Source: Nicotiana tabacum
Taxonomy: Eukaryota > Streptophyta > Magnoliopsida > Solanales > Solanaceae
Assembly: GCF_000715075.1 (NCBI RefSeq)
Contig: NC_134084.1
Location: 97,568,411-97,632,410 of the forward strand
Length of the DNA stretch: 64,000 nt
Direction: 5' to 3'
The first letter of the stretch is position 1, and the number at the start of each line of letters is the position of its first letter. The notes beneath the pieces are model-generated. The model did not search any database. It saw nothing but the letters and a program-made list of their open reading frames with translations, and was not told the origin of the DNA. This document shows, piece after piece, positions 20,393-30,434 of the stretch. The translations under genes and the position numbers were made by a program.

Positions 20393-23371
20393 TGTGACAA
20401 CCCGGCCAGTCGTCACATGATTTACCGCTCCGTTTTTTCCATTTCTGCTTCTTTATGCTTTGTTTATCCGTATTATGTGATATCGGGTTGGCTGGATCAA
20501 ATCCGGAATGATTTTTGGTAAGGTTTGAGACACTTAGTCTCTTTTGAGGAAGCTTGAGTTGGAAACGTCAATCGGATATTGACTTATGTGTTAGAGGGCT
20601 CGGATGTGAGTTCTGATGGTTCAGATAGCTTCGGGAGGTGATTTGGGACTTAGGAGCGTGATCGTAATGAGTTTTGGAGGTCGGAGTAGATTTAGGCTTG
20701 AATTGACGAAGTTTAAATTTTGGCGATTTCCGGTTGGTAGGCGAGATTTTGAAATTGGGGTCGGAATAGAATTCTGAGAGTTGCAGTAGTTCCGTGGTGT
20801 CATTTGGGATATGTGTGCAAAATTTCAGGTCATTTGGACGTGGTTTGGTTGGTTTTTTTTTATCAAAAGCGTAATTTAGAAGATTTTGAAATTCTTAGGC
20901 TTGAATCTGATGCGAATTTGGTGTTTTAATGTTGTTTTGAGCGTTCTGAAGGTTGGAACATGTTTGAATAAGGTTATGAGATATGTTGGTATGTTTGGTT
21001 GAGGTCCCGGGGGCCTCGGGTGAGTTTCAGGTGGTCAATCGAACCATTTCATGCTTTGGAAAAGTTGTAGATTTTTGAGCTTCAGCTGTTGCAGAGTTTT
21101 CTTCTTCGCGATCGCGTAGGGAGTCTCTTGATCGCGTAGAGCTTTTGAAGGGCAGACCAGGTTTTTCTTCACGTTCGCGAAGTTGGAGACGCAATCGCGT
21201 AAGGCTGTGAGGTTCTTGTTCGCGAACGCGTGAAGAAGGTCGCGTTTGCGTAGAGTTAAATGGGCTAGGGGATTGACCTGGAGTTTGTTCATCGCGAACA
21301 CAATCCCCTGTCTACGATCGCGTAGGTGTGGGATGCCTGAGCATCGCGTTCGCGTGGGAGTTGACGCGTTCGCGTAGGGTAAAATTTGGGTTCTGAGAAT
21401 TTGTGCTTCGCGATCGCGAAGGAGGTCCCGCGATCTCGATGAAGGAATTTAGGGTTGGGCAGAAGGTTTAAAAGGTCGTTTTGTCTGCGAATGTGGGGTT
21501 TATTTCTTCCATTGTTGGTCGTTTTTGAGCTTTTTGAAGGAGATTGAAGAGGGATTCAAGAGGAATCACTTAGAGGTAAGATTTTTGGACTTAAAACTCG
21601 ATTCTAATGTGAATTCCACCTAAATAATTATGGAAAGTAAGCCACAAATTGAAGAACTAGGGCTTGGAAATTTAGACCTTTGAATGAGAATATGAAGGAC
21701 CATTTGAGATCGGATTTCAGCACTTTTGATATGTATGAACTCGTAGGAAGATAAGGAATCTATTGATGTAATAATTATCGAATTCCGAGACATGGGCCCG
21801 GGGGTCGGGTTTGGCCAATTTTAGGATTTTTGGTATAATTTGATTATTTTTGTTTGGGCTTCATTCCCTTAGCATATTTTGAGGTCCTCGTTCTAATTTT
21901 GGATAGATTCGATGCGAGTGGAGGCCGATTCGAGGGGCAAAGGCATCGCGAGCTAGAGATTTGACCGGTTCGAGGTGAGTAATGATTGTAAATGATGTTC
22001 TGAGGGTATGAACCCCCGGACTTGCACATCGTTGCGCTATATTGAGGTGACGCACACGCTTGATGACGAGCGCGGGGTCGTGCACTGTTAGGGATTGTGA
22101 CTTAGTCTATCTCGAATGACTATTTTACCGCGTATTTGACTGAAATCTATTTGATATCATCATGATTTGGGCTGAATGACGTATTTGGGCCTTGTGCCAA
22201 TTATTTGAACCTTTTGGGGATTTTTACTGGTATTTTCTCACTGTTTTGACTTTATAGTTGAACTCAGTCATGTTATATTTTACTGTTTTCGTACTCAGCC
22301 ATGTTTACTTTGTTTTAACACTTACATGATCTTTTAAATGGTATTTTTGGGCTGAGAATCATGTTTTACTATTGCCCGAGTGGCTTGTGAGGATTTTGAC
22401 TGAGTAAGGCCGAGGGTCTATATTGTAAGGAAACATTTTGATACTGATTATGAGGCCGAGGGCCTGAGATATGTACTCCACGAGGTGGCTTGATTGATAT
22501 GAGGCCGAGGGCCTAGTGATGATTCCACGAGGTGGCTTGATATCGCGCTTGGGCCGTAAGGGGCCCCTCCAGGAGTCTGTACACTGCCAGTGAGCGCGGG
22601 TGCCTATTGTGATTTGAGATTGAGCTCGAGGGACTTGCACTGTTCTGAGATTGAGCCCGAGGGGCTATTATTATTCTGAGATGTTTCCCGAGGGGCGGAT
22701 TTGTTGATATTGTGTCCGAAGGGCGAACCTTTATGTGTTTACTTTTCATAATTGACTGTTAATTACCATGCTTAACTGTTGAAAAAGGCTTTTCATGAAG
22801 TTAAATTTGAGTTAAAGGATTTTTACCTATCTTTCACTGGTTTACTGTTTAAAAAGGGTTTTTACTGCTTCCTTATAGCATGCTTTTGTGCCTTACGTGA
22901 TTTCCTGCTTTCAGTCTTTATTTATGATTATTACTCACTGAGTTGGAGTACTCACTTTATTCCCTGCACCCTGTGTGCAAATTCAGGCGTATCTGGTCCC
23001 GTTCCTGAGTGCTGATCATTTTCGGCTCAAGCGGATCCGATGAGTCTCTTGGTAGCTGTTGGCGTTTGCAGCCCGGAGCTCTTCCCTATCTTACTTCTAC
23101 ATGTTCTCAATTTCTGTATCAAACTCTGTAGTTATACATATTGGAGTATCCCGTTTTGTTAGATGCTCATGACTATTGACACCCCAGTATCGGGTTGTGT
23201 TGGGTTATTTCCCGCGATTTATGCTATTAACTGCTTAAACCTTAGTTTATTTGATCATGCTTAGACTGTTTCTTAATGTTTAACTGTTAAATACTGAAAT
23301 GGGTAGTGTCGGCTGATCTTGTCTTTACGAGAGGCGTCATTATGACCGGGTCCGGATTTAGGGTCGTGACA
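20393..23371. mobile_element. ~2.98-kb solo-type LTR (gypsy-like)
   Basis: It starts TGTGACAACCCGGCCAGTCG and ends GGGTCGTGACA. Flanking bases agtat (20388-20392) and agtac (23372-23376) look like a 5-bp target duplication with one change. No gag or pol remnant lies between the ends. The sequence has a GATCGCG/GTTCGCG-rich section (21100-21440) and degenerate repeats of gccgagggcc and cacgaggtggc (22370-22530). TG...CA ends, target duplication and absence of coding parts fit a solo LTR left by LTR-LTR recombination. A non-autonomous short element is the alternative. Orientation was not determined. Confidence 0.7.
21105..21440. repeat. scattered GCGATCGCG / GCGTTCGCG palindromic motifs
   Basis: About a dozen occurrences of variants of CGCGATCGCG, CGCGAACGCG and CGCGTTCGCG occur within ~330 bp of an otherwise AT-rich region, separated by 10-35 bp of unrelated text. 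Spacing is irregular, so this is not a plain tandem repeat. Confidence 0.75.
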
Positions 23372-23732
23372 AGTACCAAATTAGTTCACATGAAAAACAA
23401 AATCTTATTCAAGATGTCATGAGCAAGAAGTAGCAAGGATGGATATCTCTAAAACAACAAATATAAAATACTCATAAAACAATAATTTGCCAATATATCC
23501 AAAGACACGTTTTCACAACTAAATTGATCCACTGGCCAAAAATGTCGTGATGGACCCAAAATAGTTTTTATAGAGAAAAAATAAGTCAAAGAGAAACATA
23601 AAGCATATGGATATATTTTTAGCCAAATCATATTACTTTTAGGACATACTTTTAAAAAAATTCATATTACTAATTTAATTTGAAAACGTATTATATTGTC
23701 CAAATTCATTCAGAAACAAGATAGTTTATATC
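23372..23732 (+). mobile_element. Helitron remainder, right of the solo LTR
   Basis: AT-rich continuation of the piece cut at 20392. It ends with the phrase ttcagaaacaagata, which recurs at 24360-24378 just before the next Helitron-like start. Confidence 0.45.
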
Positions 23733-24383
23733 TATATTATTATAAAAGCATGAATAAAAAGTTGGATTACAAAAATAACCTTTTAATATTAAGCATAATA
23801 ACTCACAATAAAAGGACATAATCGGAATTCTAGACATTAACCTTGTAATCCTATTAGTTTTAGGACATAATACTATACATTAGGAATTCTACATGATTAC
23901 CTTTAGGAATCCTACTATTATAATTATTTTCGGGCATAGATATTAGATATTAAAATAGATGTACGTCCTAGCGAAATATAATTATTGTTGCAATTCATAA
24001 ATTACTTTCTCCATAGTTTTGTAGCTTTAGGAGAGAGACCTGTGACTTTAGTTATGCTATATAATGACCAAGATATATGCATATATACACGTTTGATTTT
24101 CCAAGTTAAGGTGAAACGTATTATAGTTATATATTACGTACATAGTTCTAATAAGGAAGTAATTTTATAAAGATAAAATCTTAATCAACTTTAAAGTCCA
24201 AAATATTAGGATTTATTACATAGTTCAAATAAAGAAAGATTTAATGAATAAAATTTTAGTTGATTGCTAAATCCAAATTATTAAGAGACTAATTAGATTA
24301 CAATTTTGTCCAATGTAAACTCTATTTTTAAAGAGTAAAAAAGGTATATTGCCAAAATCCATTTAGAAACAAGATAGCATATA
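23733..24383 (+). mobile_element. Helitron-like copy, short
   Basis: It starts TCTATATTATTATAAAAGC, with TC as Helitron 5' ends do, and matches 20140-20345 over its first ~210 bp. No helicase remnant and no own CTAG hairpin were seen before the next copy begins, so it is truncated. Confidence 0.5.
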
Positions 24384-25249
24384 TTATTATAAAGCCGATT
24401 ATTAAACAGAATAACTCATAGGAAAAAACATAGTTGTAATAACTTTTTTTTGGACTACAATAACTTCTATGTTAATTTTTTTAATATTTAAGATTTTAAA
24501 ATTAATACAATCTTCTCTATTAACTTCTTATTTAAAATATGTAGGAAGGTTTAATAAAATCAAATCCATAAGAATCCTCCATATTGATAATACATTATCA
24601 CTCTATAATATTCATCAATACCAACAAAAAAAAAGTAATGCTAAATGGACTGCATAAAGCGTTGAAATTGAGAAAAAAATTTCCAAGATAATATATTATT
24701 ATAGTATATCTGAATGGTTTCCTACTCAAATAATAATTTTTTATTATCAATTTTTCGTGTAATATAGAAAAATATACCAAATTATTAAAGAACAACTACG
24801 AAATTTTTTAAGAATATAAATGTGTAAGAAAAAAAAGAAAAGGTTGGTAAGAATCCATACCACTAATGATTTTACAAATATAAAGATCTAAACGTAGAAT
24901 GTCATCAATCTTTTTACTATTTGAACATAAAACTTATGGTGGATAAAATTATAATCACGGTTAAATATTCAAACATGAAATGAACTAATATTAAGAATCT
25001 AAATCAACAGAAAATAAATTATATTTTATGTTAAAAACCAAACAATCAAATCTTTCAATTAATTATTTAGCAAGATAATTTAATTAAATTGTTTAATAAA
25101 TCATCATATGAGTAAAATAATTTTTTAAGTTAAAAAAATCTTAGGGTATATAAATTTATTCCATAAAAAGTGTATTAGAGATTAAAAAATAGATCACAAA
25201 GTAAAAGATATTAATATAATATTATGAAGGTCATACAAGTGTTTGAGGA

Positions 25250-26470
25250 AGCACAACTAAAGCTAAATCCTAAACAAGAATAAGCTTTCAAGACTATATT
25301 ATAAAAAGTTGACTATGGTATAGTGGGATTATCCTTTGTAGATGTCTCTAGTGAAATTGAAATAATATTTCTATGTCATGCATTACTTGCAAATGTCAGA
25401 TCAAGAGGCATGATATTGTTAGCAATAAGAACAAGTGGTGTACCAACAACAATTTTATTATGAGGTCGTACAACTCACTTCAAATTTGATATACCTCTTC
25501 AAATAACTGAATTAATCATCATAAATATCAAATCAGAGCAATAATGCTAAATTTATAAAGAAGGCAAAAGTGATAATATGGGATGAAGCGCTTTTGGTTA
25601 AGCGTCATACGATTGAAACAATCACCCACAGTTTTAGAGATATGATGGATATCGATGAACCGTTTGGTGGAAAAATAATAGTTTGGGAGGTGATTTCTAT
25701 CAAGTACGATTAGTAGTTCCAAAAGTGACCAAAGCGGAATTTGTAAAAACTAGCTTGCCAAAATTATACTTATGACCTCAAATGAAAAATATTCAAATGA
25801 CAAGAAATATAATAGTAAGAACAGATCCAGCATTCTATGACTTCTTGCTTCTTATAGGAAACAAAGAAGAGCATCCAAAAAAAGATGATTTGATTCTTCT
25901 AGAACACTTGATTATCAATCCCAATGGTAATAGTAGTGCATTTAATAAGGAAAATATTTTATCATTAGATTAAAATATAATTTGTGCAAATTACATGATA
26001 GAAATTAAAGAGCATTCTTAGCTAGCAGAAATGAATATGTTGATTAACTAAATAAAATATTGATTGCTAAGTTTTATGGTAAAAACAAAATATTTTTCAG
26101 TTCTGACTCAACAAAAGATGATACCAACAATAACTACCAAGAAGAATACTTAAATACTTTAATACCAAATGACCTTCTACTATACATGTTTGTTGTCAAA
26201 TTCATTATTTCTTACGTATGTTAATGTCGGCATATATATAATAGACTAAGTTAAAATTGATCTTCTATTGCATATATGTTGATTTTGAAGAAAAATATGA
26301 CTGTCATACTACTGAAAACTTAGATTCACTGAATACCTTATATAATAGTACACATATGGTATATAAAAGTTTTTACAATAACGTCATACATGCATAACTT
26401 ATGATACTGCTCAATGTGCTTCTAAGTATGTGTTTATTCCTAAATTCAACTTTTATCTTTCAAAACTAAA
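25250..26470 (+). pseudogene. Helitron helicase (Pif1-like) relic A
   Basis: Fragments in + frames follow the order of the Helitron helicase: FLCHALLANVRSRGM, then the segment ending FDIPLQITE, VIIWDEALLVKRHTIE (motif II, DEA), FGGKIIVW, then ILLEHLIINPNG, SRNEYVD and DDTNNNYQEEYLNTLIPN. The place of the Walker A box (normally GxGGTGKT) reads SSEIE, so ATP binding is lost. Many stops and frame changes are present. The helicase unwinds DNA during rolling-circle transposition in intact elements. Confidence 0.8.
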
Positions 26471-26897
26471 GAATATCCTTTTAAATTTGTTTGAAAATAA
26501 TTTTCAGTATGTTTATGTTTTGTAGTTATAATAAATAAAGCATAAGGACAAACATCCTAAATATTGAACTATATTTACCATAATATGTTTTCTTACATGA
26601 ATAACTATATTTTGCACTTTCAAGAGAGATATCAATATAAAGAAGTGTTCGGTAAGATACTATCACATTAGATAACTTTATACCACAATACATAATTATC
26701 TACTTAACATCACTAAATTGATCATTTATGTAAGTTCTGATGAAATCCTTTCATTTTGAATTCACGTATTATGCTAATGTAACAATTTTTTTCGGCATTT
26801 AGATGATTGTTGTAATATTATATATAAAATTTCTCTCACTAATTAAATTCTATTGTTCCTTCATAAAAAATAAATATTTAAACCTTCATGTGCTATT

Positions 26898-26929
26898 ATA
26901 AACGTGCAACGCACGTTTATAGATACTAG
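26898..26929 (+). other. Helitron A 3' hairpin and CTAG end
   Basis: A 10-bp perfect stem, loop aac, then agata and CTAG. It is the clearest of the three termini in this region. Confidence 0.8.
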
Positions 26930-29509
26930 TTATTATAAAAGCATGAATACAATAATGATAGATCAAAATAGCCTTGAAATATTAAACAAAATAACTCATA
27001 GGGAAATGATATAACTGTAATAACTTATTTTTTTGGACTACAATAACTATTATGTTAATTTTTTTAATATTTAAAATTTTAAATTAATACAATCTTGTCA
27101 ATTGAATTCTTATTAAAAATATATAGGAAGGTTTAATAAAATCAATTTCATAAGAATCCTCCATATTGGTAATACATTACCACTCTATAGTATCCAATAT
27201 CAAGAAAAAATAGAAGCAATGTTAAACGGACCGCATAAAGCATTGAAATTGAGAAAAAATTCCCACAATAATATATTATTATATTATATTTGAACCGCTT
27301 TTCTACTCAAATAATATTTTTTTTTATTATTATTTTTTCGCGTAATATTGAAAAATATACCCATTTATTAAAGAACAACTAAGAAAATTTTTAAGAATAT
27401 AAATGTGTGAGAAAGAGAAAAAAGGATTGGTAAGAGTCAATATCACTAATAATTTTGCAAACATAAAGATCTAAAAGTGGAATGTCAGATTGATCTTTTT
27501 ACTCTTTGAAAATAAAAGTTATGGTGGATAAAATTATAATTACGGTTAAATATTCAAACATGAAATAAATTAATATTAAAAATCTAAATCAACAAAAAAT
27601 AGATTAATTTTTTATGTTAAAACTAAATAATCAAATCTTTCAATTAATTATTTAGCAAGAAAATTCAATTAAATTATTTTTTAAATTCATCATATGAGTA
27701 AAATTATTTTTCAAGTTAAAAAAAAATCTTAGGGTACATAAATTTATTCTATAAAAAGAGTGTTAGAGATTAAAAAAATTAGATCACAAAGTAAAAAAGA
27801 TTAGTATAATATTAATAAGGCCATACAAGTGTTTGAGGTAGCACAATCAAAGCTAAATCATGAACAATAATAAGCTTTTAAGACTATATTATAAAAAGTC
27901 GACTCTGATATAACGAGATTATCCCTTGTAGATGCCTCCGGTGGAATCGAAATAATATTCCTATGTCATGCATTACTTGCAAATGTCATATTAAGAGGCA
28001 TGATATTGTTAGCAATAAGAACAAGTGGCGTACCATCAACGATTTTTTATGAGGTCGTACAACTTATTTTAGATTTGATATACCTCTTCAAGTAACTGAA
28101 ATAACCCTCACAAATATATCAAAGCATAACAATAGTGCCAAATTTATAAGGAAAGCAAAAGTGATAAAAGTTTGGGAGGTGATTTCTGTCAAGTAATATA
28201 AGTAGTTCCAAAATTGATGAAAACAAAAACTGTAAAAGCTAGCTTGCCAAAATTATACTTATGGCCTCAAATAAAAAAATATTACGAAAACCATTGTAAA
28301 GTTATACAAAAAATATAAAAGTAAGAACAGATCCAACATTCAATGACTTCTTGCTTCGTGTCGGAAATGAAGAAGGAAAAGATGATTTAGTTTTTCTATA
28401 ACACTTGGTTATCAATCCCAATGGTAATAATAATGCATTTAATAAAGAAAATATTTTCATCGTTTGATTAAAACACAATTTGTGTAAATTACATGATAGA
28501 AATTAAAGAGCTATATATCTTAGCTAGCAGAAATGAATATATTGATCAACTAAATAAAAGACTGATTGCTAAGTTTTATGGTAAAAACAAAATGTTTATC
28601 AGTTTTGACTTAGCAGAAGATGATACCAACAATTACTACCAAGAATAATACTTAAATACTTTAATATCAAATGACCTTTTACCGTACATATTTGTTGCCA
28701 AGTTCATTATTTCGCACTTATGTTGGTATAACCACATATATATAATAGACTAAGTTAAAATTGATCTTCCATTGCATATAGATTGATTTTGAAGAAAAAT
28801 ATGCCCGTCATGCTACTGAAAACTTAGATCCTCTGAATAACTTATGCAATAGTACACATATGGTATATAGAAATTCCGACAATAACGTCATACATGTAGA
28901 ACTTATGATACCGGTCAATGTGTTTCTAAGTATGTGTTTATCCCCGAATTCAACTTTCTTCTTCTAAAACTAAAGAATATCATTTTAAATTTGTGTGAAA
29001 ATAATTTTCAGTATGTTTATGTTTTGTAGTTATAATAAATAAAGTACAAGGACAAACATCCTAAATATTGGACTATATTTACAACAATATATTTTCTTAT
29101 ACGAATAAATATATGTTGCACTTTTAAGAGAGATATCAATATCCACAACAAGAGTTTAAGTTATGAAAGAGCAACCAAAGCATTAGAAGGAAACATACAG
29201 AAAGAAAACAACGTCTTTAAAGAAGTGTTTGACAAGATACCATCATATTAGATACCTTTAAGCTACACTACATAATTATCTGCTTAACATTAATAAAATT
29301 GATCATTTATGTAAGTTCTCATGATGTCCTTTCATTTTAAATTCACGTATTATGCTAATGTAATAATATTTTTCGGCATTTAGATGATTGTTGTATTATT
29401 ATATATAAAATTTCTCTCATAAATTAAATTTTATTGTTCCTTCATATAAATAAATATTTAAATCATTATGTGTCATTATTAACGTGCAACACACGTTTAT
29501 AAATACTAG
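26930..29509 (+). mobile_element. Helitron copy B with helicase relic
   Basis: It starts immediately after the CTAG of copy A (ttattataaaagcatgaat) and ends at CTAG (29506-29509) followed by T, with a hairpin at 29481-29500 whose stem has lost one pair relative to A. Compared with A it lacks about 100 bp of the helicase motif II region and carries a ~75-bp segment (about 29140-29220) that A lacks. Confidence 0.78.
27830..28985 (+). pseudogene. Helitron helicase (Pif1-like) relic B
   Basis: It is colinear with relic A: FLCHALLANV, RGMILLAIRTSGVPSTI, FDIPLQVTE, then a jump over motif II to SLGGDF-like sequence, VRTDPTFNDFLLRVGNE, DDLVFL, SRNEYIDQLNKR and EDDTNNYYQE. The missing motif II stretch fits a deletion of about 100 bp. 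Several stops are present. It is non-functional. Confidence 0.77.
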
Positions 29510-29661
29510 TATAAGAAAAAGGCAAATACACTTAATATAAAGTTGAGTTTTCAAATTCTGATCTCAATTAAGTGAAAACAAACGGGACTCAAATAAATTT
29601 CTGTCATCTACCTATGTTTTGGTTAACAAAGTCAGTAGACACTTTGCGTAAGTAGGAGTCA

Positions 29662-30194
29662 GGGGTGGTTTGGTAGGAGGTATTAGAAAAAATAATGCAA
29701 GCATTAATTCTGTGAATTATTAATACCTCGTTTGGTATATTTTTTCAACCTTTGTATAATTAATACTTGTATTAGTTATACATTACACTTGATATTATAC
29801 TATGTATAAGCAATGCATAAGAAACCATGACATTAGTAATGCAAGAGTTTTAATGCTTGCATAAACATGGGGAAAGACCTAATTGCCCCCCTCAAATCCC
29901 TAATAAAAGTCTTTCCCCGTATTATTAGCAAATAGATTTCCTCTGTACACTTTGGCCATGGAAAAGCACAGTTAATTTTTATCAATAAAATTATTTTTTA
30001 TAGCTAAAGTTAAAAATTATGGAGGGTACTTTTGTAAACACCCAATTTTTAAAAAATTATGCAATGCTTTAATACACCAAACCAAACAGTGGATAAAAAA
30101 TAATTTCAGCATAACTAATATTAGCATTACTAATACCAACATTACTAATATACTCTGTTCAGTACTATTGTTATACCTCCTACCAAACGACCCC
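29662..30194. mobile_element. Tourist-like MITE (PIF/Harbinger type)
   Basis: Terminal inverted repeats ggggtggtttggtaggaggt and acctcctaccaaacgacccc close a 533-bp AT-rich element with no coding potential. Bordering triplets are TCA (left) and TTA (right), compatible with the TWA target duplication of Harbinger elements after one change. It ends ~240 bp before the eIF3e start codon. Confidence 0.85.
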
Positions 30195-30242
30195 TTACAG
30201 TTTTTCTTAAAAAGGTTTAAAAAAAAGAGAGAAGGTACTACT

Positions 30243-30249
30243 CCTATTT
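30243..30249 (+). promoter_or_regulatory. possible TATA-like box of eIF3e
   Basis: ctatttaag about 190 bp upstream of the ATG, between the MITE and the leader, is the nearest TATA-like motif. It is weak, so the start site is uncertain. Confidence 0.3.
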
Positions 30250-30434
30250 AAGTGGGGTGAAGGTAACAATAATCAAATGTCAAGGGTGTATTTCGACAAT
30301 ATATTCTAGAGAGGAAAGCAAAACCCTAAAGCTACTGAAAACGTTCTACAGATCCACTTTCCCCCTTCTCCTACAATACAAAGCGGCGAGCTTTATCGCT
30401 GCTACCTTGAAACTCAAATCCAATAACAAAAATC

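Larger units (their letters stand above)
24384..26929 (+). mobile_element. Helitron copy A with helicase relic
   Basis: It begins near tatattattataaagc and ends at CTAG (26926-26929) followed by T. A perfect 10-bp stem with 3-nt loop sits at 26898-26920 (ataaacgtgc/gcacgtttat). It parallels copy B (26930-29509) along its length at roughly 90% identity by eye. A decayed RepHel helicase C-terminal part is inside. Confidence 0.78.

Noticed and set aside
22359..22749. ~90-codon frames in the solo-type LTR
   Set aside because: They run through degenerate gccgagggcc repeats. No domain was recognised.
25528..25973. Short frames near 25.5-26 kb as independent genes
   Set aside because: The + frame is part of the Helitron helicase relic and the - frame is its shadow.
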